A program made the translations under genes and the position numbers. Below, piece after piece: positions 11,976 to 23,926 of a stretch of 64,000 nt of DNA (positions are counted from its first letter, which is position 1; each line of letters starts with the position of its first letter). Source of the stretch: Pithys albifrons albifrons (Eukaryota; Chordata; Aves; Passeriformes; Thamnophilidae); NCBI RefSeq assembly GCF_047495875.1, contig NC_092458.1:114129727-114193726 (forward strand). The letters run 5' to 3'. The notes below the pieces were generated by a model that saw only the letters and a list, made by a program, of their open reading frames with translations, was not told the DNA's origin and searched no databases.

Positions 11976-12136
11976 CCAATCGCAGCCTGCCCCTCTGTGA
12001 TTGGCTGTTGTCTTGGTCTCTTATTGGTCTTTATTTACCCGCTTTCATTGGTTGTTATCCCTGGTTGGTTATTGGTTCTCTAACATTGCATTCTGTCATA
12101 CTATTGGTGCGAATCTCAATCCCTCCAGCCACCAAT
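11976..12136 (+). promoter_or_regulatory. Array of seven CCAAT/ATTGG (NF-Y type) boxes in the LTR
   Basis: Pentamers seen at 11976 (CCAAT), 12000, 12023, 12047, 12071 and 12103 (ATTGG) and 12132 (CCAAT). The distances are 24, 23, 24, 24, 32 and 29 bases. CCAAT boxes are bound by NF-Y, which is known to act from regularly spaced sites. Binding here is inference. Confidence 0.8.
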
Positions 12137-12183
12137 GGGAGTTGAGGTTCCACTCTCAGTTCTGGAAACTTCCACCCCCAAAC

Positions 12184-12190
12184 CTATAAA
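12184..12190 (+). promoter_or_regulatory. TATA box of the LTR
   Basis: tataaat lies 48 bases after the last CCAAT box, the usual order in LTR promoters. It would start transcription on the plus strand at about 12210-12220, away from the exon and antisense to EPHA6. Confidence 0.7.
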
Positions 12191-12206
12191 TAACGAGGCT
12201 TGTGGT

Positions 12207-12212
12207 AATAAA
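12207..12212 (+). terminator. Polyadenylation signal of the LTR
   Basis: AATAAA only 17 bases after the TATA box and so at or just before the expected transcription start. This implies a U3/R-border signal and a very short R region, as known for some retroviruses. Confidence 0.6.
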
Positions 12213-12345
12213 TGTTCCTTCTGGTTCAGGCATTCCTTGTCTCTGGTCGTCTCTTCCTTCAGCGTATCAGGGTTGGGTTGATGGTGGAGGGAGCCATTCC
12301 TGCAGAAACCAGGACAGCACCCTGGGGTCCAGTCACCCCATCACA

Positions 12346-12352
12346 AAGTACA
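12346..12352. repeat. Target-site duplication, right copy
   Basis: aagtaca directly after the ...atcaca end of the LTR; partner of 11881-11887. Confidence 0.65.
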
Positions 12353-12444
12353 CAATAGGATCCCCAAGTAAAATATTCTACAAAAATCACTTTACAAAAC
12401 ACAAAGGGAGAAAGGCTGGATCTCCATGCAGGAAACTGAAGGAA

Positions 12445-12994
12445 AGTGACCCTTGCCCTGGACTCTGCCTTGGGGAGGCCACACCTTGAGTGTTGTGTTC
12501 AGTTCTGGGCCCCTCAGTTCAGGAAAGATCTTGAGGGGCTGGAGCGGGGCCAGAGAAGAGCAACGAGGCTGGAGAAGGGACTGGAGCACAAGTGCTGTGG
12601 GGAGAGGCTGAGGGAGCTGGGGGTGTTTAGCCTGGAGAAGAGGAGGCTCAGAGGTGACCTCAGCACTGTCTGGAACTGCCTGAAGGGAAGTTCTGGCCAG
12701 GTGGGGGTTGGTCTCTTCTCCCAGGCACTCAGCAATAGGACAAGGGGGCACGATGGGCTCAAGCTCTGCCTGGGGAAATTGGAGAGCAGAAGGCAATTCT
12801 TTGCAGAGAGAGTGCTCAGGCATTGGAATGGGCTGCCCAGAGAGGGGGTGGATTCCCCATCCCTGGAGGTTTTTCAACTGAGCTTGGCCGTGGCACTGAG
12901 TGCCATGATCTGGTAAAGGGACTGGAGTTGGACCAAGGGTTGGACTTGATGATCTTGGAGGTCTTTTCCAACCCAATCCATTCTATGATTCTGT
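12445..12994 (+). mobile_element. CR1 LINE, young subfamily, copy 2 (5'-truncated)
   Basis: Sense-strand copy. It starts inside the reverse-transcriptase ORF at agtgaccctt and ends in ttctatgattctgtg. It encodes a 156-codon open stretch of the ORF C-terminus (from [20 protein letters not shown] to ALSAMIW). It lacks six bases found in most copies in the GKLKLES segment. The LTR ends about 100 bp upstream, so the two insertions are close neighbours but separate. Confidence 0.95.
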
Positions 12995-15835
12995 GCAAGA
13001 GCTGTGCCTGGAACAACTATGGGGTATGAGATTGGGAAACAAAAGTTGTTAACTTCAGCCATTCTGCAATTTTACTACCAGCTAAGACACATCTGTTAAG
13101 GCCAATCCTCAGTAGTAATAAGTTATTTCTTATTTGGCAACAGAAGAAAATGCCTGTTCTAAACTGAGGACCAAACTATGTAAGGTTCATGCTACAGAAA
13201 TCTGCTTTACTCTGTTTCAGCCAGGTAGGTCATCTCAGGAATGTAGGTGTCATCTACTTCTTACACAAGAACATAGGCTGACATTTGAAGTTTCAGTGAA
13301 CCTGAACTGAAGCAATGCCACTTTCTGACAAATCCTTCCCTGCACACAGATGTCCACGTGGAATGGTCAGGTCCCTGTTAGAAAAAGTTCGTCCTTTAAA
13401 AGGGGGGGACTGTGTTTGTTGTACAGAACTGCTGCTGTCCTAAAAAACAGTCTGAACAAAGTTGTGTGTCCATGCAACTCACATGCCCAAGAACAGTTAG
13501 ATAACTATTTCCTCATTATTTATCACATCAAATGAGGATAAAAAGCAGGGAGTGTTTTCTCTAATATTGTAATTGATCCTTTTTTTTCCTTTTTTGTTTA
13601 TTACTCATTTTGGTCATCACTATTTGCAGATCTCAGCTGGGAGTCATTGAATGAAATCTGAAAAGTGAATTCTCACTTTCAGCTCTTTGCTACAATCTTA
13701 TAGGTCCCATTTGCATGGCAAGAAGCTGAATGGTAAAAATAAGGAGTTTTACAAGTTTTTGAAGTACTCTTATGCTCTCTCCAGTGAGATGATCTCCATA
13801 GAAATAGTATCAGAAAGGTCTAAGACAGCAAACAGTAGAGAAGGACCTGCACTTGGGTGCCACCTGACAAGGCAGATTTAAACATCTCACTGCTGTAGTG
13901 ACATTCCAGCAAAACAGTTGGCATTTAAAATGACATTAAAAGATTTGTGAAACCAGATGCTCAGACCTCCAAAGCCCAGGAAGGCAAGTGATAACACTGA
14001 ACTCATGTAATCTGCCTGTTTAAAAGGAAAAAATAGCAGTCGGAATTCCCCAGCTATTCATGTACATCCCAACAAGTCCAAGCTGATGTAGCCAGCAAAA
14101 TAAAACAGCAATTAAACAGCTTACATTTAAATTGAGGTGATTAAAGTTGTTTGGGGAATGAGTAGGAATATGTAGCACACCTTTTGTTAGCTCTGCAGAA
14201 CTAGAATGACAATTGCAACACAGGTTTAGAGAAAATGGGACAACTGTTTTCTACATGGGCACAAACTGACAGTCGAGGGCAAACCCCTCAAACTCTGTAA
14301 ACATAATTAAAAGGAAATAAAAAAAGAATTAAAGAAAGAAAGAATAATTAGAGTAACATAAACAAGGGAATAGAGGAAATAAAGTGGCAGATTATTCTGC
14401 ACTCTCTAAAGCCAAGTATTAACAGGGCTGGGGCTGTGGAGCAGCTGCTCTGTGTCTGTCAGGAGGATTCACAAAGCTGTTAATGCCTCCAAATTCAAAA
14501 CCCAGACCAGGGAGTCGCTTTTCCGAGAGTGTCACATGAAGCACTGAACAGTGAAGCACTGTGAGATGAGCTGCTCCAGGTGATCCAAGTGCACTCTGCT
14601 CTGAAAAGTGTTCTGGTTCATAGGAATGTTTTCCACAGGCAAGTGAGACGAGGATTTGGTGAGATTTGGGGGATGAACCCTGGAATTCATGCGAGACCAA
14701 CTTTAGATATATCAAAAATGGACACTCACTTGGGGATTTGCCAGCACAGGACTTGGGGATCAGAAGGCAAAATAAGACAGCCCTGCTCTAGCTTTGTAAA
14801 GCAAATTGTGGCTTTCAAAAGGAAAAGGACCCCAGAGGTCTTGAACATGGACTTTTATGTACACACTAGAAAAGACAGGTTGACAAAAACATGTAATTGG
14901 ATGTAGGGCTCAAACTACTGAGGCTGTTCATTTACTTGACTGACCAGAATTTCGACAGGAATATGCTAATGCACCAATGAGAAACTCACCCATGGAATGA
15001 TGTTTGGGCATGGCAGAGAAAGCATACAAGAAAAGCCAGAGAAAATACATCTTTCCTCCCATTCTAGATCAAGCCAAGTACATTCAGAGAAGAGATAGAA
15101 CAATGGGAAGAAAGAAAACCAATTTACACACGAATGCTTTTTGTTATGAACTGAAACACAACTGAAACCAAGCCCTACCACAGAAACTGCCATTCTCCCC
15201 AGCACTCTGGAACAAGTCCATTGTTACCCCGAGTGTGATAGGCTATAAGAGTTCAGTGACTTGCATCCAGGATCTGCAGGGATAGTGTGCCACGCTGTAA
15301 TTTCCTTTTTCAGTAAGACACGTTAGTGAAACCTCAGCAGGTGGTGAGAGATGCCGCAATTCAGTGGTGAAAAGTGCTCCTGATCACCTTTCCATGAGCA
15401 TCTGATCCCTTTGTAATGCAACACTTGCCTTGTATTCAGAATTGAATGGAAAGTGAGAGCAGAAAGGATACACCTTTTCAAGATACTGTGGCTCGTAACA
15501 CTTAAGCCTGCTGTGTGCCCTTCAAAACCTGATCTCTGCTTTAGGAAAAATAATAATAATGAAACCAAAATACATAAACTAGATTAGAGCTGGGTCTAGC
15601 TAACCATAATAGCCTGGTGCCACAATTAGCAGTCAGCAGCTGCTGTGACAAAACTCACAATAATGCTGGCAGGGTAAGGAGAGCAAGAGGCAGCAATCCT
15701 GACTGGCTGAAGGAGATTTGTAGGGCTAGTGAAAAATAACTGAGGAATTTGACAGCTCTGAACATGGATACATGTATGTTGAACTACATGGGTGTGTTGG
15801 GGAGTAACAGAGGTATATAAGAAGTTTTGTCACTC
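12995..15835. other. EPHA6 intron 2 sequence, no gene
   Basis: Mixed AT-rich intron. A T-rich run lies at about 13569-13597. No exon, RNA gene or repeat family was recognised. Confidence 0.6.
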
Positions 15836-16108
15836 AGAATCACAGAATGCCTTGGGTTGGAAGGGACCTTAAAGACGCTCTGGTTCCAAACACCCTGTCA
15901 CGGACAGGGACAACCTCCCACTGGATCAGAATTTTCAGAGTCCCTTCCAACCTGGCATTGAACACCTCCAGGGCTGGGGCATTCACAGCTTCCCTGGGAA
16001 CCTGTTCCAGTGTCTCACCACCATCACAGTAAAGAATTTCTTCCTAATATTTAATCTAAACTTACTCTCTTTCAGTTTAAAGTCACACCCCCTTGTCTTT
16101 TAACTATA
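15836..16108 (-). mobile_element. CR1 LINE fragment, a different and common CR1 subfamily
   Basis: Starts agaatcacagaatg, then the classic ggttggaagggacctt end, followed by typical CR1 3' UTR text (tccaaacaccctgtc, ctgggaacctgttccagtg, acccccttgtc). It is 5'-truncated at about 16108. The sequence differs from the eight-copy subfamily. Confidence 0.9.
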
Positions 16109-19100
16109 TTATTAAATACAGTAGTAAATTTGTAATATCATCAGTAAATGAGATATATCATCACTTAAAATAAGTATAACTGCTTATACTTTATTTGGAA
16201 TAAAACAAACAAGGACTGAGAAATAAATTAAAACTAAAATCAACTCAATCACACAGTAGGGATAGTTCAGCCAGGCTCCAACAGGTATTGGCTGTTTAGT
16301 AGTAGACTTATTCGCTGTTGTGTTTCCTTATTTTCTGAGCATGGGGAGCTGGAGCAATCCCAGCTCTGCCCTTCCCAGCACCCAGTGCAATCACAGTAAC
16401 TAGAGCAGAATGGCACAACCCTGCTCAGTGAAGCTGGTGCTCTGGTGACACTGCACAAGGGCTGTCTGCACCAGCTCTGTGGCCTGGGGAAGCCTAAATA
16501 GCACACAAATGTTATGGTGTGTATTCAGATATTTACAAACACACAAAAACACTCTGGAGGAAGCTTCAAAAAAACCCTAAACAAACCATCAGCAGTCATT
16601 TCTAGTTTAGAAATGTCTACAAATTCAGATGTCACCTATTACTCTTCCCCAGCTGTTTGGGAGCAGTTGTGTGCGGTGGGGTCAGTGCTGCACTGACTCA
16701 ACTGGCTTTGTGGTGCCAAAGCTGCTCTGTGGACTCCCCTCCCACCAATCCCTGCACTTCAGCCCTGCACACTGGTCTGGGCTGCTGAGCAGCCACAATG
16801 ACACCAGAGCAGGGAGGGACACTTGGATGAAGATGTTTCAGCCCTCAGTCAGAACTGACCTTGTCTGCCCTACGATTTAATGCACATGTGCATTGCATCA
16901 TGTCACAAATCTGAGTTAAATGCACACAATTCCAGATGTTACTTGCTGTACCAGCTTCAAATCTACCATTCTGATATTTGAAATGCCCCTTGAGCAGCAG
17001 GAAGAGTTTCTGTCTTTGCCACTCCAAGCAGTGGAATACCAAGGAATCACAGCAGAACCCAGAGAGGGAACTGGGACTCAGCTCCCCACTTCTATCTCCA
17101 GAGTAATCACTCAGGAAAAGCATTTCAATACTAGTGATGGCAGAAATGCCTTTTCAAGCTCCAGGTTTTCCCACTGAAAAGCAGTGAATCTCAGAGTCTA
17201 TTTTATGTGGGCATTGGCATATTTAAATTACTGCAATTAGCAAGCAGTCAATGAGGTTAATATGGATGAAGTGAAAGCCAGATGAAAATCTATCCATTCC
17301 TTCTTCCCATGTCTGCCCAATTCTTTCCTAAAGTCTACTTAAAAAAAATTTAAAAAATATTCCCTTTTTTATTTGTTATTGAATCAGTACTAGTCAATCA
17401 GTATTATTAATTGAAACTATACCAAACAGAAACCACTAAAAATAATAATTACACAAAGCAGCTATGTAAGGCTTTTCATCTTTGGAGTGCTTCACAGACA
17501 GTAACACAGTAATTCAAACTCAACCATAAAATTAAAGAAGCAAAACTAAAGCTAATGAGAGGAAGGTGAAGTGCCAGATCAGTGATTTTCACCAGCACTG
17601 CTGTGTGTTACAGCAACAGCATCAGTGGGGATGCCTCGACCTCACACCACACACACCCACACGAACTGGGGACGCTGACAACTCCAGCACAACACTATTC
17701 CCAGAAGGATTCCTGCTGCTCACCTCTGGCTGAAGTTCTCCTGATGGAGAATGGAAGATTTGAATCTTTCATGAAGCACCTCAGGCCTTCCACCACCTTC
17801 CTAACGAGTGTTATCACTACCTACAAATATAACACGATTCGTGACTTCATTTCGTTTCAGAGCTGCTTATCCCTTCCAGGCAGGGATCAAAAGGGTGGGG
17901 GGAGAACCAAGATTAGAGCTATGTGAGTAATTAAAGGTGAAAACTTACATGTTTTGCCTTGCAAGGGATGATGTTGATACACTCAAGTGAAAGCCAAAAG
18001 CAATGGTATTATATTGTAATATATTAAACTGACCCCAAAACTCCTGGAAATAAAATCCAAGAGGGGAACAGAGGAACCAATTACTAGAAGTGGAAGAAGC
18101 TGAGGAACACAAGTAGCAGCTCAGCTTATTTGCATGTAAATTCCTAAGTTTATTTGTGTATTCCAGTTATACACATTATAACTTTACTCATTTTCTAGCT
18201 TGAAATGGAGCAGTGCATACAAAATTCAGCAGAATAACTTTCACTATTACAGGTTGCAAAAATCATCAACAAAGTATCCAAATATGCTGAGAAATGAATA
18301 CACAAACATCAGAAATCTGTAGTGTTTTTAGAATGAAAAAAAAAGGTTTCTATATGAACCAAACATACAGTCTGAACTCCAGGGCAGGAACAGAGGAAAA
18401 CAAAAGGGGAAGAGGAATGAAAAGGAAATGGGTACATGTTGAGCCCTGGTTTGTTCATGTCTGTAGACTCAGCAGAGAAGGCCAGTTTATGTTCTTACAT
18501 AAGTTTGCAATATCTTTAGGTTCATCCAAATTAGAAAACAGCTAAAAGGTATTTAATGCAGATCTTCCTATGACAGAAAACTGGGAGCTTCATTAAGTAT
18601 ATTTGCTCAGTGAAGGATACAGGATTTTATTATCCTTTTGAACACAGAACTAAAAAGAAATGTTCCAGTGTATCAGGTGACACCTCCCCTGAAGGTGACA
18701 CCTGATGTGATGCTTTTGTTGTGCTTCCTCTTTTGTGGCAGAGATTTTGAAGCTTCTCTAGAGACTTATAGTCCTGCAGAAGTGACCCCTTCCTTACATG
18801 TCCCGACCTTCAGCCCGTAAATATTTGTTTCAGTTTATGTTCCACACCAAGAGAAAACCAGCAGCTCAGTATTTCCAGCTGCCCAGTGCTGGGCTGACAA
18901 GCAAAGTCAGCAACATTCAGCCACTTGCACTTCACCCCCAGGGTGTCTCCTGAGCTCTCTGGGAGCACAGACCAGCTGGCTGTGATCGTGTGTGTCTGTA
19001 CAACATTCCCAAGGGGATTTATAAGGCTGGGAACTCCACTCAGAGGGAAAAGAGGAAGAGAAAGCAAATAGCAACAACAGGCTCTTAAAATCCTCCTACA

Positions 19101-21112
19101 AATCTCTACAACACTTAGGCAAGTCCGTGAAATTCTGAGTGTTTGGGTTCAAGAGCAGCTCTTTATTTGACAAGAATGAGCTGCAATTTTCATTTTAAAA
19201 GCACACAGTTTAGGACAAAGATATTTAAGCCTGACCTATTTCCATTTGCCTTTAGCTTTCAGAGGTACCTAAACACGTGCTGATAATTTTTAGCTTAATT
19301 TATTGCTAACTTAGTTCCTTCTCCAACTTTTGGAATTTATAGTCATTATCCTTATATTTTCCAGATGCTACAACTGCAAAAGTAGCTACTGACTTTAGTC
19401 TTTAAGTACAAGGAGACTTTTTTCACAGAGCTGAAACCTAAAGCTGAATTTGGAACCTGAGGTAGATAACTTGGTTTGCAGATCTATTGGGCAGCTACAA
19501 GCCAAAAAAACAAACAAAAAAATATTCTGCAGCTTGGTGGAGTCATGGAATGTCACCTGCAGGGCAAGTTAGAATCAGCATTTAAAATTTAGAGCAAGAA
19601 AGATTACACTTTACACATTTTTTTTGCAGAACTTTCTCCTTTTTTTGCCATTTTTGCCCTTAGAGAGCAAAGCTTTATTAAGTTCTAGTTGAGCAGAGCT
19701 GTTGAGATGTTAGTCCAGTGCCCCTACTCCATTTATTGCCTGGCAGCATGAGGCCCTTTCCAAGGAAAGCCCAGCCATGGACATCATTTTTCAACATCAA
19801 AAAGAAGGAATAGATTTTTTGCATGTCTTCACAGGGTATTTTTTTGATGAAGAGCACCAGAAATTGGTTGTTTTTTTTTTAAATCCAAACCATTCTACAT
19901 CACTGAAGGTCTTCACATATTTATTTAAAATAGCTCCATGACTATCTAGAAACATTAAAACAAGCTCCTATAAAAGTTAGATTAATCTCATTGACAGAAT
20001 GCACACCCAAAGCAGGCAGCAGTTACAGAATATTATTAAAATTTTAACTTATTTTGTGTAGACCGAGCTACATTTTTGCTATGAAACAGCTATTCCTTAG
20101 GGATGTTTGTTATTAAAATTATGGTTTTATCAGGTCTTCTGATTTTCTGGAATGTAAGTGTGGTATTCACAGGGCTGGGTGGGGAAAGCAGCACAATTCA
20201 GTTTTCAGAGTTACAAAGTCCCTCCTGTTTGGGTTCCACAAGAACCAAAACTCCAGGGGAAAGGGAGGAAGAGACAACTTCATATTCAGTTTTTATCTTC
20301 ATATTCCTGTTCTTTCCTTACTCCAGGAACTGTCCCAGGGACCACAGCAATGATGCATCTGCACATCATAGCCCAGGAGGGGGTTTTCTGGAAGTTCACA
20401 CAAGTCTGGCTCTTGATATTTGAATAGAGGCTTTCACAACATAAGCCAGTCACTATTAAAGAAAAGCATTTGACTCTACAAAATTATCTATAGGCAAAAT
20501 AATCTATCAAACTCTTCTCATCAAATGACTGAATATATGCTAATTGTTTAGCAGTTTTCTGACATTCATGCCTTTTTTTCTTTACTTTTTGTTACTGCAG
20601 AATATTAACCATTTCCCCAGAAATATATTTACTGGCCTATGGTACACCAGAAATCCAAGTTCTGCAACTCCATTACAGCAACATAATGCAAAGATAAATA
20701 AGTAACATTTTTGCCTTTTTACAGACATGACCTTGCAACCCCCAAAACTCTGCTACATTTCTGTATTTGGGGTGAGACCTTAAAACACACCAACTTCTTA
20801 CAAACCCTGATTATTCCAGAGACAAAAATGGGAGCCTGGAAGGAACAAAGAAGCCACAGAACTAAAGACAAGTCCCCACAACCCAGAGGAGGCAGGAAAG
20901 AACCAGCAGAGATCAATCTGTCATTTCCCCATCACGTTTTTGTCCCCTTGATCAATCCCAACCATGCAGATGGGAGTGGGCAGGCAGTAATTATGTTTGA
21001 CTAATTGAAACAAACTGTTTCAATCAACATCCTGTAAGAGCAGTTCATTATTTTTGCTGCAGTGCATTTGTTATCCACAGCCACACAAAGTGCATGTTCC
21101 TTATCCCATTTC
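16109..21112. other. EPHA6 intron 2 sequence, no gene
   Basis: Five kilobases without a recognised gene or repeat, apart from a short hairpin at 18672-18706. A GC-richer patch lies at 16630-16860. Open frames are short, and many lack an ATG. Confidence 0.55.
18672..18706. repeat. Hairpin-forming inverted repeat with paired CACCTG boxes
   Basis: atcaggtgacacct and aggtgacacctgat pair over 14 bases with one mismatch around a 7-base centre. Each arm holds an E-box-like CAGGTG/CACCTG. Confidence 0.8.
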
Positions 21113-21192
21113 CATAGAATCACAGATCCAGTTGGGTTGGAAGAGACCTCTGAGATCCTCAAGTCCAACCTTTAATTCAACCCCACTACAAT
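21113..21192 (-). mobile_element. Short CR1 3' end fragment
   Basis: catagaatcacagatcc, then ttgggttggaagagacctct and a shared agtccaacc motif. Only about 80 bases of CR1 tail are recognisable before the similarity is lost. Confidence 0.8.
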
Positions 21193-23538
21193 GGAAAGCT
21201 CTGTGTCTCAGAACAGAGATCTCAACATTTCTGTCCTTATTTCTCAGATTTGAGAGACCTGCAGATGAAGTGTAGGTAAAAAAAACAACCATGAAATTAT
21301 ATCATCTGCTATAACATAATTACTTTGGTTGAAATTAATAACTTTCCCAGAGCACAGTGTGTGGATTGGAGTCCCTCCCCTCCCACCACTGCCCCAAACA
21401 CAGTCCAAGTTCTCCCTAATCCTCCTTATTCTGCTCTTCTGCTGGAACAGGAGAAGGAGGATGATTAAAAGGAACAATGCATTCTACATAAATCAATTTA
21501 CCAAAAATTCACCTGCACTCTCTTCTCCAGTTTGCCCATCCCTTCCTGAGGCAGTTGCTGCAACAAGCAGGCCCAGCCCTGTGTGTGCACCCATTTCCTA
21601 ATGAGGTCTGACACAATAATTAGTGCTCAGCAAGCTGGGGTGGTTTAATTCACTTCCCCCCTTGCTTCTATCCAACTTTATAAAAGTTTCATTAATCTGT
21701 GCCACTAACAACAGGAAAGCAATAAAATGCCTATAACAGAGCAAGTAACAGCCCTTAATAACAATCCACACGCCTATTTCAGTTCCACCATTAAATGCAG
21801 GTTTCTGACCACGATTAGCTGGTCAGTCCCACAGCTCAGGTAACCCAGGCATGCAAAAGTTCCCCTTTTAGAGCAGCTGCTGATTAGAAATACCAGATGA
21901 AAATGTTGGCATAATATGGGATTTTGATGTGAGTGGAAATAGTAAAACAGTTGTCATTATTCCCTTTTTTTTAAAATTTTTTTAAATGACTTGCTGTACT
22001 GCTTGTTGTTTAGGCCATAGAAACTTGAAATATTTGACCTCAGTATCACAAATACAAAACCAGAGGATGAACAACCAGAAGAAGAGACAGGCACAGAAGG
22101 AACTTGCAGGTTTGTTGCAGCACTTGTGGTATAGGAACAGAAAAACAAAATTATTCTAAAGCTTCAAGCTGACAAAAGCACAATAAATACACCTGAATGA
22201 CTTCAAAACATCTGAAGAGCACGTTCTAATATTTTTGTTCTCTTCATAGATGAAATTAAACACTTTTCCCATGAATTGGTGTTTCTATATCCAACTTTCT
22301 ACAGAAAACATTTACTTAAAATTGACACAAACCTACATTATAACTTCACATACTTCCTAATTTTTTATCCTACATGAATATTTCTCCATAAACTTTGAAT
22401 ATTGAGGAGAGGCACTCACACCCAGGACTAGAAGAGGAAAGGAAAAAAAAAACCTACTAAAAATTTTAGGTGAAAGTCACTTCAAGAAGCTTTTACATCA
22501 GGACAAACTTCACACATGGTCTTTGCTGCCAGGAAATCAGGATATCACGGTGGGACAGTATAAATGATAGTTATATACAGGATAAATATGCAGACAGATC
22601 TTATGGTTGTGGATTTTTTTTTGCTCCCACCACATTCACAGAATATAATTTAGATTTTAGCAGGTCATAAAAGTCATCGTTAGAGTTCTCTTTTCTGTGG
22701 GCTCGTTGTGCTGACAGGACTTGCCCTGCTGAAATCAGTAAATACTTACAAGCAAATGATGTATCTAAATAAGGTCATACTATTTTAAATAGTGCTGTCA
22801 AATAAAGTACTTTGAAAACAGGACAAATTCTTGCTTTTTCCAGCAATGTGTTTTCCCACAGAATATCTGGCCTTTAAAATTGCTGTTCTGCTGAAATGCA
22901 CCAACAATTATTCTGGGAAATTCACAAATCAATAGCCCTGCATGCAATATTTAATACAAACTGAGACCCACAAGGCTGAGCTTTTCCTTTTTAAACCCAG
23001 TTTTTGCTCACTTGAAACATTATATTTTGAAATGGATATTAAGCTTCAAAGGAACAAAGTGCTCCAGCAACCTTTGCTCAATGGTAACAAGAGGCTTCAC
23101 CCCCAATAAATCTTAAGGAAGACACATGAGCACTAAAAAGACAATTCTAGGCAGCCCATCCACTTCTTAAAGCTTTTTCCTAAGTGTGCTTATGCCATTT
23201 AATATTTTTCTACTCCAAATATAAAGTTTATTACACAACAGTATTTTAATCTTAGATTTTTTTTAATCTAGGCATTTTCATCCTAATATCACTTTATAAA
23301 GGAATATTTAATTGAAGATTCATATCCACAAGAAGTAAGAAAAACTGTAAGCAAATGAATGCCACTTATTCTCAAAATATGGGTTATAACCCAAGGCCTC
23401 ATTATGAACACATTCCTCATCCCAGCAGGAGCTCAATACTTTGTGCTAGTACAGATCACAAACCCTACAAATCCTGTCACAGAAACAAGAATTTTTTTTG
23501 CAAGGAAAAACAGTTTGGGAGATATTGCAGCAGGTTTT
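21193..23538. other. EPHA6 intron 2 sequence, no gene
   Basis: AT-rich intron without recognised features. Open frames are short and show no domain signals. Confidence 0.55.
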
Positions 23539-23926
23539 ATAGAATCAAAGAATCACAGAATCAATTGGGTTGGAAAAGACCTCTGAGATCATCAAGTCCA
23601 ACCCTTGGTCCAACTCCAGTCCCTTTACCAGATCATGGCACTCAGTGCCACGGCCAAGCTCAGTTGAAAAACCTCCAGGGATGGGGAATCCACCCCCTCT
23701 CTGGGCAGCCCATTCCAATGCCTGAGCACTCTCTCTGCAAAGAATTTTCTTCTGCTCTCCAACTTCAATTTCCCCTGGCAGAGCTTGAGCCCATCGTGCC
23801 CCCTTGTCCTATTGCTGAGTGCCTGGGAGAAGAGACCAACCCCCACCTGGCCAGAACTTCCCTTCAGGCAGTTCCAGACAGTGCTGAGGTCACCTCTGAG
23901 CCTCCTCTTCTCCAGCCTAAACACCC
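23539..23926 (-). mobile_element. CR1 LINE, young subfamily, copy 3 (5'-truncated)
   Basis: Starts atagaatcaaagaatcacag and follows the subfamily closely up to ctaaacaccc at 23926, where it stops abruptly. The minus strand keeps an open 99-codon piece of the CR1 reverse-transcriptase C-terminus. Confidence 0.94.

Larger units (their letters stand above)
11888..12345 (+). mobile_element. Solo LTR of an endogenous retrovirus, antisense to EPHA6
   Basis: About 458 bp with LTR architecture in order: pyrimidine-rich 5' part, a cluster of CCAAT/ATTGG boxes (11976-12136), TATA box (12184-12190), AATAAA (12207-12212), a CT-rich R/U5-like part and an end in ...atcaca. It is flanked by the direct repeat aagtaca (11881-11887 and 12346-12352), read as a target-site duplication. 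No primer-binding site, polypurine tract or viral gene follows, so this is a solo LTR left by recombination between two LTRs. The first bases read TC rather than the canonical TG, so the exact 5' edge is uncertain by a few bases. Family not assigned. Confidence 0.75.
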
